Below the pieces are notes generated by a model, which ran no database searches, was not told the DNA's origin, and was given only the letters and a program-made list of their open reading frames with translations. The position numbers and the translations under genes are program-made. Shown here one piece after another: positions 1-8,376 of a stretch of DNA of 64,000 nt. Each line of letters starts with the position of its first letter. The stretch's first letter is position 1. This DNA is from Paenibacillus sp. DMB5 (lineage in GTDB: Bacteria; Bacillota; Bacilli; Paenibacillales; Paenibacillaceae): the NCBI RefSeq assembly GCF_001517085.1, contig NZ_LRAC01000122.1:30979-94978 (forward strand). Reading direction: 5' to 3'.

Positions 1-813
1 CAATCGCCAGACTCTGGAACATATCCGATGCCGGCTTCAGGATACTGTTGAGCCTCACCTGGATCAGCGTGGTCCGGAAGTAATCCCCGTTCAGCTTCAG
101 GAACTGCTCCTCCTTCTCTTTTCCGCGCGGAAAATCTGAATGACCCGCATCCCCGCAACGCTCTCGGCAATAAAGCCGTTGATCTGACCGATATAATGCT
201 TCATGTGGAAGAAGTTCTTTTTGATTTTGTTTTTGATAAACCAGACCAGAAATACAATCACGGGAATAACGGTAAAAGAAACAAGCGTAAGCTGCGGGCT
301 GAGCATCAGCATAGCGTAGATAATGCCGATCAGTAGCAGAACATCCTTAACAAGCGAAATAATGACGTCTGTATACAGGTCACTGACCTCAGCGGTGTCA
401 TTTGTCGCCCGGGTAATGAGCCGGCCGGACGAGGTCCGGTCCAGAAACGACAGCGGCAGCCGCTCGATAATCCCGAACACCCTGACCCGCAGATCATGGA
501 TCAGGCTCTGTCCGGCTCTGGCGACAATCAGCGCCTGCAGATAGGCGAAGCCGGAGCCCGCCGCCGACACCAGCAGATACAGCAGGGCCAGACCAAGAAT
601 AGAGTCAAGACCATGCTCTGCCGCACCGCCGATCAGAAAATGGTCAATGACCCGCTGCAGCAGCAACGGCTGCACCAGAAATGCCGCATTGACAATAATG
701 ACGCAGACGCAGGCCAGGAGGAGCTGAAAGGTATAAGGGCGGGATAACCGCAGCAGCAGCTTTACTGCGCCGGACTCAGACTTTTTGGGGCGTGGACTAA
801 TGGCCGTCTTCAT
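1..813 (-). pseudogene. ABC exporter half-transporter, second gene of pair (frameshifted, runs off window)
   Basis: Membrane domain of an ABC-type export half-transporter (ABC_membrane fold, multidrug/lipid exporter class), probably one half of a heterodimer with the adjacent gene. The start at 813 ([12 protein letters not shown]) overlaps the end of the upstream gene by 17 nt, indicating translational coupling. Several hydrophobic segments and the typical stretch LPLSFLDRTSSGRLITRATND are visible. After the motif IFRAEK the reading frame hits a stop near 97. Adding one base to the T4 run at 119-122 (A4 on the coding strand) restores a good frame, giving EKEKEEQFLKLNGDYFRTT onward to position 1, so a single base is missing. 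The nucleotide-binding domain lies beyond the window. It is either a pseudogene or a consensus error; the pattern matches three other one-base losses in this window. The transported substrate is unknown. Confidence 0.8.
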
Positions 814-2526
814 GCTGTTCCGTGTAGATATCAAAGTACAGGCCTCCTTTCGTAAGCAGCTGTTCATGCGTCCCGCGTTCGGCGATAACCCCTTTGTCGA
901 GCACGATAATCTCATCTGCTTCCTTAATGGACGAGATGCGGTGCGAGATCAGAATATTGGTTTTGCCTGCACGGACCTGCCGGAGGTTCGCCAGAATCTG
1001 CCCTTCCGTAACGCTATCCACTGCAGATAACGCGTCATCCAGAATCAGAATAGCCGGATCACTGACCAGGGCGCGGGCGATAGCCAGCCGCTGCTTTTGT
1101 CCGCCTGACAGATTGACGCCGCGTCCCCGAGAAGCGTATCATAGCCGTCCGGAAATTCACTGATGCTGCCCGCGATCAGTGCGGACTCAGCCGCCTGCCG
1201 GACCTCAGCATCACTGTAGCCGTCTTTGAAAAAGGCGATGTTATCCTTAACTGTAGCGGCAAAAACAAAGCTGTCCTGCGGCACATAGCCCATTCCTCCG
1301 CGCAGCGCCTCAACCCTGTAATCGTTAATATCCCTCCCGTCCAGGCTGATCTGCCCGGGCTCCACATTATAGAAGCGGAAGAGCAGCGAGGCGAGTGTGC
1401 TTTTGCCGGAGCCGGTGCGGCCGATGATGCCAAGGCTATGTCCCTTAGGGAGGCTGAGCGAGATGTTGTGCAGGGCAGGCGTATCCGAGCCATCATAAAA
1501 GAAGGTCAAATTATGCAGCTGGATCTCTCCCTCAGGCTGAACCTCTACCGCCTGCGGAGTATCCTTAATGTCAGGCTGCACCCGCAGTACCTCATACAAT
1601 CTGCCAAGAGAGGCTATGCCGCGCTGGATGGTGGTGACTATTTTACCGATGGACACGATGGGGCTGATGATCAGGTTCAAATAACCGTTAAAAGCGACGA
1701 AATCGCCTACACTAATGTCCCCGCGCAGGACCAGCCTGCTGCCGTAGACTAAATTAATGACAAAACAGACCGCAAAACCGAATTCGATCATCGCCGGCAG
1801 CGCAGCAGAGACACGTATCAGATCAAGATTGGCCTGTTTCATCTTGCTGCTCAGCCCGCTGAAGCGCTCCATTTCCGAACGCTCCTGCACATAGGCTTTG
1901 ATGACACGGATACCGGAGATATTTTCCTGAACCTTGCCCGACACCGCGCCGAACTGCTGCTGGACAATTCTGAACCGGGTCTGAACCTTACGGCTGCTGA
2001 ACAGCATAATCACGATGATAAAAGGCAATGGGGCAAGCGTAGCCAGGGTAAGACGGGGATCGACCGTAGCGAACATGAAGTAAATGGAGGAGCAGCAGAT
2101 TACAATGCCGTTGAACGACATCGCCGTAGCCGGACCGAACGTCATCCGTACCGCGGATATATCATTGATGGCATAAGCGATCAGGTCGCCTGTCTTGCGG
2201 CTGTTATAAAAAGAAGGGGAGAGCTTCAGGTAGTGCCGGACCAGCTCTTCACGCAGGTAACATTCGAGGTTGCGCGCGCTTTTGATGATGATATTTCTCC
2301 ATAAAAAAGTGCAGGTGAACACGCCGGCGGCAATCAGCACCATCCACAGCACCTGAAGCTTCACCTGCCGGGTGTCAAAGCCGCTGACCTTCATTAAATC
2401 CACTGCATGGCCCAGCACTTTAGGAAAAAGCGTCTGAATAAAGGAGGCGGCGAACATAAAAGAAAACCCGATCAGATAATCAGTCCTGCGGGCTTTGAAA
2501 AAACGCAGCAATATAGAGGATTTCAT
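797..2526 (-). pseudogene. ABC exporter half-transporter with ATPase domain, first gene of pair (frameshifted)
   Basis: Full-length ABC export half-transporter: an N-terminal membrane domain of about 300 residues, then an ATPase domain with Walker A GRTGSGKST, a YVPQDSFVFAATVKDNI Q-loop region and, after the frameshift, signature [15 protein letters not shown], Walker [13 protein letters not shown] and the H-loop LISHRIS. The frame breaks at about 1124: the sequence reads LLGDAAS where [13 protein letters not shown] is recovered by adding one base. Downstream residues (from 1021, [15 protein letters not shown] to the stop at 797) continue normally. I place the start at 2526, not the ATG at 2532, because AAGGTGGG lies 6 nt before the 2526 ATG and abuts the 2532 one. 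It follows the LacI-type gene by 35 nt, so the three genes look like one operon. The missing base may be biological decay or a sequencing error. Confidence 0.85.
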
Positions 2527-2561
2527 TGACATCCCACCTTTTGAAAATACACCTGCCTGTC

Positions 2562-3551
2562 TCAGATGCTCCTTACGGATTCTCTTTCCACAAAAGTGCT
2601 AAGCACAGCAATATTCTCCGCAGGCTTCTGCGGATCGGCAATCCGGCTGAGCAGCGTGGCTACCACTCTCTGGCAGGAGTAATCGATATTCAAGTCCATC
2701 GTAGTAAGGGGAGGTGTTGAAAGAGCCGATATTTCCGTGTTGCCGCTGCTGAGAATGGACACGTCCTCCGGAACTTTAACTCCGCGCTCCTGCAGGAGAC
2801 GGATCAGCTCTACAGCCGTGAAATCATGCTCGCAGATAAAAGCGGTCGGCAGTCCTCCGCCGGCAATCAGCCCGGACAGCCTGCTCCCAAGTGCCTCATC
2901 ACGCTCCAAAAATATCGCCTGTGCAGCCGGCAGCCCGTGCTCCTCCAGCGCGGAGGTGATGCCTGTTTTCTTTTCCTTGTTGCGGTAAGCGCTAAGATTC
3001 CCTACGAAGCCGATTGCTTGGTGCCCGCAGCCGATCAGATATTGGCACTGCTTGTAACCGGCATGCAGGAAGCTGAACCACACACTGTCAAAATCATAGG
3101 CCGGTGAGTAACCGACATACAGAATCAGCGCCGGAATCTGCTCATGAATAAAGGAAATATAGTCACTGTTAAACCGCCCGATAAAAATAACCCCGTCGAA
3201 CTTGTAGCCTTTACTTAAACGGTAGGGCAGGGCCAGCCTGCTCTGGTGCTCCTTATCGACAAATTCAATGCTGTAATCCGTGTCGGCCTGCTGCAGCGCC
3301 TTTTCGATGCCCTGGACCTTATAGCTGAAGTTGCTGTTGTCATGCTGATAAGGCTTCTGGTGAAGCACCAGAATTTTCGGAGGAGCTGCCTTGCGGGGCC
3401 GGATATAGCCCATCTCCGCTGCTTTTTCCACAATCTTGGCTTTCATTTCATCGCTGATGCCGCCCTGATCCGCCAGCGCTCTGCTGACTGATACCGGAGA
3501 CAGCCCGAGTGCCTTGGCGATCTCGGTGAGCGTTACTTTTTTGCTTTTCAC
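2562..3551 (-). CDS. LacI/GalR-family transcriptional regulator
   Basis: Cytoplasmic DNA-binding regulator of 329 aa. An N-terminal LacI helix-turn-helix is clear (VTLTEIAKALGLSPVSVSRALAD, about residues 6-28), followed by hinge-like RPRKAAPP and a periplasmic-binding-protein-like effector domain with FDGVIFIGRFNSDYI, IGFVGNLSAYRNKEK and PTAFICEHDFTAVELIRLL. Start is GTG at 3551 with a G-rich ribosome site (GGGGGAT) just before it. It is the first gene of an apparent operon with two ABC exporter genes. Two matched inverted repeats on its promoter (3568-3584, 3612-3628) suggest autoregulation. The effector is not predictable. LacI control of an exporter rather than of sugar catabolism is somewhat unusual, although sugar-responsive export cannot be excluded. 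Confidence 0.9.
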   Translation of the reverse strand: MKSKKVTLTEIAKALGLSPVSVSRALADQGGISDEMKAKIVEKAAEMGYIRPRKAAPPKILVLHQKPYQHDNSNFSYKVQGIEKALQQADTDYSIEFVDKEHQSRLALPYRLSKGYKFDGVIFIGRFNSDYISFIHEQIPALILYVGYSPAYDFDSVWFSFLHAGYKQCQYLIGCGHQAIGFVGNLSAYRNKEKKTGITSALEEHGLPAAQAIFLERDEALGSRLSGLIAGGGLPTAFICEHDFTAVELIRLLQERGVKVPEDVSILSSGNTEISALSTPPLTTMDLNIDYSCQRVVATLLSRIADPQKPAENIAVLSTFVERESVRSI

Positions 3552-3567
3552 AATAATCCCCCGTTTT

Positions 3568-3584
3568 TGCTGTACAACACAGCA
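3568..3584. promoter_or_regulatory. Inverted repeat, probable operator 1 of the LacI-type gene
   Basis: TGCTGT-ACAAC-ACAGCA, perfect 6-bp arms with a 5-bp centre, lying between the promoter and the GTG start of the regulator. Its arms match the pattern TNCTGT-N5-ACAGNA of the second repeat, 44 bp away centre to centre (about four helical turns). Binding by the adjacent regulator is inferred. Confidence 0.55.
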
Positions 3585-3604
3585 GCTTATGCCTGAATAC
3601 TGTT

Positions 3605-3633
3605 ATTATATTCCTGTATTACACAGGATACAA
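3605..3633 (-). promoter_or_regulatory. Promoter of the LacI-ABC operon with embedded operator 2
   Basis: On the minus strand TTGTAT (3633-3628), a 17-bp spacer, then consensus TATAAT (3610-3605). The spacer (3611-3627) is almost entirely occupied by an inverted repeat TCCTGT-ATTAC-ACAGGA at 3612-3628, so a protein bound there would block RNA polymerase. The two repeats share arm sequence and geometry, which supports negative autoregulation by the LacI-type protein. Confidence 0.65.
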
Positions 3634-3736
3634 CGCAAGGAAATGATAAAATCAACGTAAAAAATTAATTTTTTAAGTTAAAAATACATAATTTTTTCGG
3701 CGTTTAAGAGCTGTATATCATTTTTGGAAGATTGAG

Positions 3737-3761
3737 GGAACCAAATGCAGTCCGGAGAGTC
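3737..3761 (+). promoter_or_regulatory. Candidate ECF-type promoter upstream of sigma factor gene
   Basis: GGAACC (3737-3742) followed, 16 nt after AAC, by AGTCTTA. This resembles the AAC-N16-CGTC pattern of ECF sigma promoters and sits about 30 nt before the ribosome site of the ECF sigma gene, suggesting autoregulation. The -10 differs by one base from CGTC. Confidence 0.4.
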
Positions 3762-3788
3762 TTATTGACCAAAGAGGTGAGAGAGAAT

Positions 3789-4325
3789 ATGCACAGTGAA
3801 GAGTTACCGTATGCCGTAGCCTATGCGCCGTCCATGACGCTGCGGGAAATGATGGAGACTTATGGGCGGGATGTGTGGAATTATGCGTATTTTTTGAGCG
3901 GCAGCCGGGAGCAGGCGAATGACATCAGCCAGGAGGTGTTCCTAAGAGCGCACCGCAATATCGCCAAATACCGGGGCAGCGCCACCTTGAAGACCTGGCT
4001 GCTGACAATTACCCGTAATTCTGCGTTCAGCTGGAGACGGAACAGCTTCTGGCACCGGTTCATTCCGCTGGGGAAAGGCCAGGCTCCCGGACAAGCATGG
4101 TCTGCAGAAAAGGAAGCGTTGAGCAAGCAATATGTTAACCGCATCTGGGAGCTGATTATGGAGCTGCCGGATAAGCACAGGGAGGTGCTGGTGCTGGAGA
4201 TTCAACAGGGATTGTCCACCGCAGAAATGGCGGCCCTGCTCGGAGTAGCGGAAGGAACCGTTAAATCCCGGCTGTCCCGGGCCAGGGAGAACATGAGAAA
4301 AGCGCTGGAGGAGGATGAGCGATGA
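3789..4325 (+). CDS. ECF-type RNA polymerase sigma factor
   Basis: Extracytoplasmic-function sigma-70 factor of 178 aa. Region 2 is seen in YFLSGSREQANDISQEVFLRAHRNI with the following KTWLLTITRN, and region 4 in LSTAEMAALLGVAEGTVKSRLSRARENM, a helix-turn-helix for the -35 element. Start at 3789 is chosen because AGAGGTGAG lies just before it; the upstream in-frame extension from 3732 has no ribosome site and crosses the candidate promoter. It overlaps the next gene by ATGA, so sigma and partner are translationally coupled, the usual arrangement of sigma and anti-sigma factors. The regulon is unknown. Confidence 0.9.
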   Translation: MHSEELPYAVAYAPSMTLREMMETYGRDVWNYAYFLSGSREQANDISQEVFLRAHRNIAKYRGSATLKTWLLTITRNSAFSWRRNSFWHRFIPLGKGQAPGQAWSAEKEALSKQYVNRIWELIMELPDKHREVLVLEIQQGLSTAEMAALLGVAEGTVKSRLSRARENMRKALEEDER

Positions 4326-5473
4326 AGCACAGACAGGCAGAAAACGCGGGAAAAGTTGGAACAGAGAATCCTGAATGGTACCGGGAGGCGGGACGCGGCC
4401 CGTTAGCGGAAGACGGGTTCACCCCGCAGCTGATGGCACGGATCGAGCTTGCTGCTGAGCGCCGTAACGGGGCGGTGAAGGTTATTATGCGCAGGCGCAT
4501 CGGTATTGCTGGAGTGACAGCAGTGCTGCTGCTTGGTGTGCTGCTGTGGCCGCTGGCGGGCGGGGAGGGAGAGGGTTACACGGCCCAAATCACTACCTTT
4601 TTCGGCAAAAATAATGCTGCAGCGGTGCGGCCTTCCGCCTCTCCTTCTACAGCGCCGTCCTCAGCAGCCGAGGCTTACAATCCGCCACAGGGATCAGCCG
4701 AATTTGAGCTGGGCGGTTTGAAATATTATATGCCGCTGCCGTCCAACGTGGATAAGACTTACGCGCAGGTACTGGAAACACCGCTGGGGATTGTCTGGTC
4801 ACCGCCGCCGCAGATGACGGATTACCTCAAGCCGAAATACACACGCAATACGGAACCCTATTCACTGTACCTGACTCCTAAGGGACATGTGGAACTCTCG
4901 GCGGATTCCGCAAAAAGAATATATACTTTTCCATTGTATGTAGGGAGTGCACAGACTTATTTTGGTCTGGGGCAATTTTATAGTGCAGGAGATTATCTTC
5001 TAGTAGCACACTATTCCCACAGGCTCGGAGACGAGCTGAAGCTTCGGAAGTGGAAACTTTCCAGAATAAATCTTAAAGAAGCGGCTGCAGGCAAGGTATC
5101 TGCTCCGGAGGAGATATTGAATTTAGATGCTTCGTTTACCGTTTACAGATCCTTTATGGCTATTAATCCGGACAGGGAGGAGTTATTGGCAGTTAATTAT
5201 ACTGAGGACGGAAAAGGCGGGTATATTCAGAAGAGCAAGCTCTATGATATAGCCGGCGGAAAATACCAGCTCCTCAAAGAGGAAGTATTAATAGAGAATA
5301 AAGAAAAACCGTCTGTCATTCTATTTAGCCAAAATGTTTATACTATTCGGCAGGGGGCTGGGGTTGCCCACTATGAGCTCGATGGAAAGAAGTACGCAGC
5401 GGAGGTTGTGCTGTTAACCGGCCAGCAATGGTATCTTGACTATCAGTCCCCGGAATACCAAACAGGCAGTTGA
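4322..5473 (+). CDS. Membrane protein, probable partner (anti-sigma-like) of the upstream ECF sigma factor
   Basis: A 383-aa protein with a hydrophilic N-terminus of about 58 residues, a single transmembrane helix (about residues 60-78, IAGVTAVLLLGVLLWPLAG), a low-complexity Ala/Pro/Ser linker and a large extracytoplasmic region. The topology (short cytoplasmic end, one helix, outer domain) and the ATGA coupling to the sigma gene suggest it restrains that factor at the membrane. I see no zinc-finger HxxxCxxC motif in the N-terminus, so it is not a classic ZAS protein. The C-terminal region (VYTIRQGAGVAHYELDGKK and similar) has a beta-rich look but no family I recognise. Function is inferred from context. 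Confidence 0.75.
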   Translation: MKHRQAENAGKVGTENPEWYREAGRGPLAEDGFTPQLMARIELAAERRNGAVKVIMRRRIGIAGVTAVLLLGVLLWPLAGGEGEGYTAQITTFFGKNNAAAVRPSASPSTAPSSAAEAYNPPQGSAEFELGGLKYYMPLPSNVDKTYAQVLETPLGIVWSPPPQMTDYLKPKYTRNTEPYSLYLTPKGHVELSADSAKRIYTFPLYVGSAQTYFGLGQFYSAGDYLLVAHYSHRLGDELKLRKWKLSRINLKEAAAGKVSAPEEILNLDASFTVYRSFMAINPDREELLAVNYTEDGKGGYIQKSKLYDIAGGKYQLLKEEVLIENKEKPSVILFSQNVYTIRQGAGVAHYELDGKKYAAEVVLLTGQQWYLDYQSPEYQTGS

Positions 5474-5530
5474 ATCTTTCAAAGTAAATAATAAATTTAG
5501 TTCGTTTCATCTGGATAATTTACTAAAAAA

Positions 5531-5569
5531 AAGCTATACTTTTGATAATATCAAAGGTATGGCTTTTTT
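5531..5569 (+). terminator. Rho-independent terminator after the sigma/membrane-protein operon
   Basis: AAGCTATACTTTTGAT pairs with ATCAAAGGTATGGCTT (two G-T wobbles), followed by T6. It separates the sigma operon from the kdgR-like gene, whose own promoter I could not pin down. Confidence 0.7.
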
Positions 5570-5590
5570 ATGCGGAGTGGAGCGGAAGAG

Positions 5591-6607
5591 ATGAAGAAAC
5601 TGACAATTGAGGATGTGGCCCAGAAGGCGGGAGTCTCGAAGAGCACAGTCTCACAATTTTTGAATAAACGCTTTAAATACATGAGCGAAGCGACCAAGAA
5701 CCGGATTGCCGATGTGATCGAGGAGCTGAATTATCAGCCGAACGGCCTGGCCCGCAGCCTGAAGCAGAACCGCACGCATATGGTCGGGATCATTGTCGCC
5801 AATATTGACTACTCGCTATCAATCCAGTGTATCCGGGCAATTGAAAATGAGCTGCAGCGACGAGGCATTCAGGTTATCATCTGCAATGCCGACGAGAACG
5901 CGGATAAAGAAAATACGTATGTGGAGACACTGGTGGCTCGTCAGGTGGACGGGCTGATTATTTTTCCGACCGGTCACCAGTCCTCGGCTTATACGCGCCT
6001 GATTGAGGCGGAGTATCCGCTGGTATTCATGGACCGGCTGGTTGAGGGGGTAACGACCCAGAGCCTGCTGCTGGACAATGAAATGGCCGTCAAGACAGCG
6101 GTCAAGGAGCTCACCCGCAACGGCCATGAGGCCATAGCCATTCTGTCGCTGCCGCTCGGGGAGAACGCGATTACCCCGCGCAAGGAGCGGATGAGCGGCT
6201 ATAAGAAGGCGATGGAGGAGGCGGGCCTTCCGCTGAATGAGCGTTATATGTGCAGCGTGCCCAGAGAGCGGATCTCTGCCGCGCTGGATGAGCTGCTGAA
6301 CGGGCCGCAGCCGCCGACGGCGCTGGTGGCCGCCAACGACCTTGTGCTGGGCGAAATACTGAAATATGCGAACCGCCATTCGGTTGATATTCCCGGCCGC
6401 CTGTCCGTTATCGGGATCGACGATGCGGAGTTTGCCCTGATCTACAACCCGGCGATCACAACGATCCGCCAGCCGGCCTATGAGATGGGGATGCAGGCGG
6501 CGAAGATTATGCTCTCGCTGATCGAGGACCAGGATGCTGCGGTTCCGATTACGTACCGCTTTCCGCCTGCGCTTCAGCAGGGGCAGTCTGTGCGGCCTCC
6601 GGTATAA
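5591..6607 (+). CDS. kdgR: LacI-family regulator, KdgR-like (2-keto-3-deoxygluconate utilisation)
   Basis: LacI/GalR regulator of 338 aa. The N-terminal helix-turn-helix (TIEDVAQKAGVSKSTVSQFLNKRF) closely resembles, from memory, Bacillus subtilis KdgR, especially SKSTVSQFLNKRF followed by YMSEATKNRI. The sugar-binding domain follows, with MVGIIVANIDYSLSIQ, VDGLIIFPTG and LSVIGIDDAEFALIYNPAITTIRQPA. The start at 5591 is preceded by GGAGCGGAAGAG; the first in-frame ATG (5570) lies in the terminator tail. Neighbours are kdgK (convergent) and the KDPG aldolase gene, which supports the assignment. A perfect palindrome typical of LacI operators occurs 47 bp after its stop, and a related half-matching site is found before kdgK. 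Confidence 0.85.
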   Translation: MKKLTIEDVAQKAGVSKSTVSQFLNKRFKYMSEATKNRIADVIEELNYQPNGLARSLKQNRTHMVGIIVANIDYSLSIQCIRAIENELQRRGIQVIICNADENADKENTYVETLVARQVDGLIIFPTGHQSSAYTRLIEAEYPLVFMDRLVEGVTTQSLLLDNEMAVKTAVKELTRNGHEAIAILSLPLGENAITPRKERMSGYKKAMEEAGLPLNERYMCSVPRERISAALDELLNGPQPPTALVAANDLVLGEILKYANRHSVDIPGRLSVIGIDDAEFALIYNPAITTIRQPAYEMGMQAAKIMLSLIEDQDAAVPITYRFPPALQQGQSVRPPV

Positions 6608-6653
6608 CCGGTAAGAGCCGATGGAGACGTTGACAGATCCGGAAGAGTAGAGT

Positions 6654-6667
6654 GTAAACCGGTTTAC
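6654..6667. promoter_or_regulatory. Perfect 14-bp palindrome, LacI-family-type operator
   Basis: GTAAACC-GGTTTAC, a perfect even-centred palindrome with the central CG step usual for LacI-family operators. It lies just downstream of the kdgR-like gene and is not in front of any convincing gene on the plus strand, so it may be a remote or orphan site. Confidence 0.5.
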
Positions 6668-6995
6668 TTCTGTGAGGCCAACTTTTGCTTAAAAGTTACC
6701 AGGTGTATCTCCGTGCATTAGCCTGGTTTTGGATTAATTTAGCTAGTGGTTGTAGAGAGGGAGGGGAGCCTGGCTTCCTTCTTTTTTTTAGTTTTATGTC
6801 TCTTGAGATTCGGAGGTTTGCTGGAGTAGTGTCGCTTGAGCAGGGTGCACACCGGGAGAAACTGCGTAAGTGCGGGTTTGACGAGTGGTTTAGCTGGAGT
6901 AGAGGGAAAAATCCCACTAACTGCGGCTGTACGGCCACCGAAGTACCACTGCAAAAGCTGTAAGAAAAAAAGAGGAGTGCTCCCGGCATAAGCCG
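6668..6995. repeat. Gene-free stretch resembling a dispersed Paenibacillus intergenic element
   Basis: No convincing gene. Overlapping plus-strand frames read SLEIRRFAGVVSLEQGAHREK, then KCGFDEWFSWSRGKNPTN and, in another frame, a Cys pair in KYHCKSCKKKRGVLPA that ends in the kdgK terminator. From memory, fragments like these turn up as short hypothetical proteins at many Paenibacillus loci. That is what a copied intergenic element read in different frames would give. No ribosome site precedes any frame and none is long. I call it a candidate dispersed repeat, not a gene; only one copy is in this window. Confidence 0.35.
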
Positions 6996-7012
6996 GGGGA
7001 CACTCCTCTTTG
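6965..7012 (-). terminator. Strong terminator of kdgK (bidirectional)
   Basis: Minus-strand hairpin AAAGAGGAGTG-TCCCCCGGC, loop TTAT, GCCGGGAG-CACTCCTCTTT, followed by a T-rich tail. It ends kdgK transcription, and the stem would also stop plus-strand reading. Confidence 0.85.
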
Positions 7013-7068
7013 GCAAATAAATGATTGCTGTCTATATTTGATCTTTGGCGTAAAGTCGGCAGTAACTT

Positions 7069-8022
7069 TTACACGCCGGCGCCCATGAAGCTCTCCAGCT
7101 TATCGCGGGTCGGTAGGCCGTCCATGTCTCCGGGAGACATAACGGCCAGTGCGCCGATGGCATTACCGCGGCGAACGGCTTCGGCTACAGGGAGCTTTTC
7201 CAGCATGGCGCTGATTACGCCAACGGCGAATCCGTCTCCGGCACCTACTGTATCTACTACCTCTTTTACCTTAAAGCCGTTTACGTATCCTTCTTCTCCG
7301 GCAGAGGTTTTGTAGTAAGCGCCTTCGGGACCCAGCTTGATTACAACGAGGGATACGCCGCGTTCCAGATAGTATGCAGCAATTTCCTCTGGAGTTTCAA
7401 GGCCGGTCAAAATTTTGCCTTCGCTAAGGCCCGGCAGGAACCAGTCGCAGCGGGTAGCAAGATCATTGATTGTGGTTACCATGGTCTCCTTGTCAGGCCA
7501 GAGGGTCGGGCGCAGGTTCGGATCGAGGGAGACGGTTTTGCCGCTCCTTTTCATAAATTCCATAGCGTGCAGTGAGAATTCATGACAGGTCTTCGAGAGC
7601 GCTGAAGAGATGCTGGTTACATGCAGATGGCCGGCGGAAGCGAAATAGGCTTCGTCAAAGTCAGCCAGGCTCAGCTTGGACGCTGCGGAATTTTTGCGGA
7701 AATATTCAACCTTGGGGTCTCCGGTAAGCACCTTGGACTTGATCAGCATTCCGGTAGGAGCTTCCTTGGTATAAGTAATGCTGTCTGTATCAATATTTTC
7801 TTTGTTCAAAGCCATCGCAATGAACTGCCCGAAGTTGTCTTCACCGAGCTTGGTTACATAACCGGTTGTGTGTTCGAGACGGGACAGTCCGGTTGCCACA
7901 TTGCTTTCTGCCCCGGCCAGCGCCTTCGAGAATGAGGTCACCTCATGCAGCGGCCCTACTTCATTCGCATAGAACATTGCCATCGGCTCGCCAAAAGTGA
8001 CAGCACTAAGTTGTTTGCTCAT
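7069..8022 (-). CDS. kdgK: 2-keto-3-deoxygluconate kinase (PfkB family sugar kinase)
   Basis: Phosphorylates 2-keto-3-deoxygluconate to KDPG, the step before the aldolase encoded by the divergent gene, in the pathway from uronate/pectin breakdown. The 317-aa PfkB/ribokinase protein shows the early SFSKALAGAESNVATGLSRLE substrate-binding segment, GYVTKLGEDNFGQF, SLDPNLRPTLW and the C-terminal signature DTVGAGDGFAVGVISAML, where the GAGD Asp is the catalytic base in this family. GGGGAGGA lies 8 nt before the ATG. A strong terminator follows. The neighbouring kdgR-like and KDPG aldolase genes make KDG the most likely substrate, though fructokinases look similar. Confidence 0.88.
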   Translation of the reverse strand: MSKQLSAVTFGEPMAMFYANEVGPLHEVTSFSKALAGAESNVATGLSRLEHTTGYVTKLGEDNFGQFIAMALNKENIDTDSITYTKEAPTGMLIKSKVLTGDPKVEYFRKNSAASKLSLADFDEAYFASAGHLHVTSISSALSKTCHEFSLHAMEFMKRSGKTVSLDPNLRPTLWPDKETMVTTINDLATRCDWFLPGLSEGKILTGLETPEEIAAYYLERGVSLVVIKLGPEGAYYKTSAGEEGYVNGFKVKEVVDTVGAGDGFAVGVISAMLEKLPVAEAVRRGNAIGALAVMSPGDMDGLPTRDKLESFMGAGV

Positions 8023-8090
8023 CGTTAAATTCCTCCCCAGGGCAATCCGGAGACTCCCTGTATAATGATTAGTAATTTGAAATTATCACA

Positions 8091-8102
8091 TAAATCGGTT
8101 TT
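8091..8102. promoter_or_regulatory. Candidate KdgR-type operator upstream of kdgK
   Basis: TAAATCGGTTTT resembles the perfect palindrome core TAAACCGGTTTA found at 6655-6666 (two mismatches). It is about 70 bp upstream of the kdgK start, in a promoter-sized region shared with the divergent aldolase gene. Weak alone; its value comes from the match to the other site. Confidence 0.35.
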
Positions 8103-8171
8103 GTACAATAAGGCAACGCTCATTCGGACACGTGAATTTTCAGTACAAAAATGTGACAGAACAAAAATCCC

Positions 8172-8192
8172 TTATAAATAAAGGATTTATAA
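8172..8192. repeat. Inverted repeat in the kdgK/aldolase divergent region
   Basis: TTATAAAT, 5-bp centre AAAGG, ATTTATAA: perfect 8-bp arms in AT-rich sequence, 42 bp upstream of the aldolase -35 box. It could be an operator or activator site or a chance AT palindrome. Confidence 0.35.
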
Positions 8193-8233
8193 AGTTTAAA
8201 AGATGAAGTTATCTGTTGCGGTAAAAAAACGTA

Positions 8234-8262
8234 TTGACTGTTAGCACGATTATTATTACTAT
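8234..8262 (+). promoter_or_regulatory. Sigma-A promoter of the KDPG aldolase gene
   Basis: TTGACT (8234-8239), 17-bp spacer, TACTAT (8257-8262). It predicts a leader of roughly 105 nt before the aldolase start. No second gene is in the leader. Confidence 0.65.
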
Positions 8263-8376
8263 TTCCATAGAAGGTTTCGTAAGAAGGTTAGTAAATGGGA
8301 TAAAAAAGATTATCTAAATAAATATTCTTTTTTTATGTCTGTTTTCATACTACGTTATAGTGAGAGGAAGTTAATC

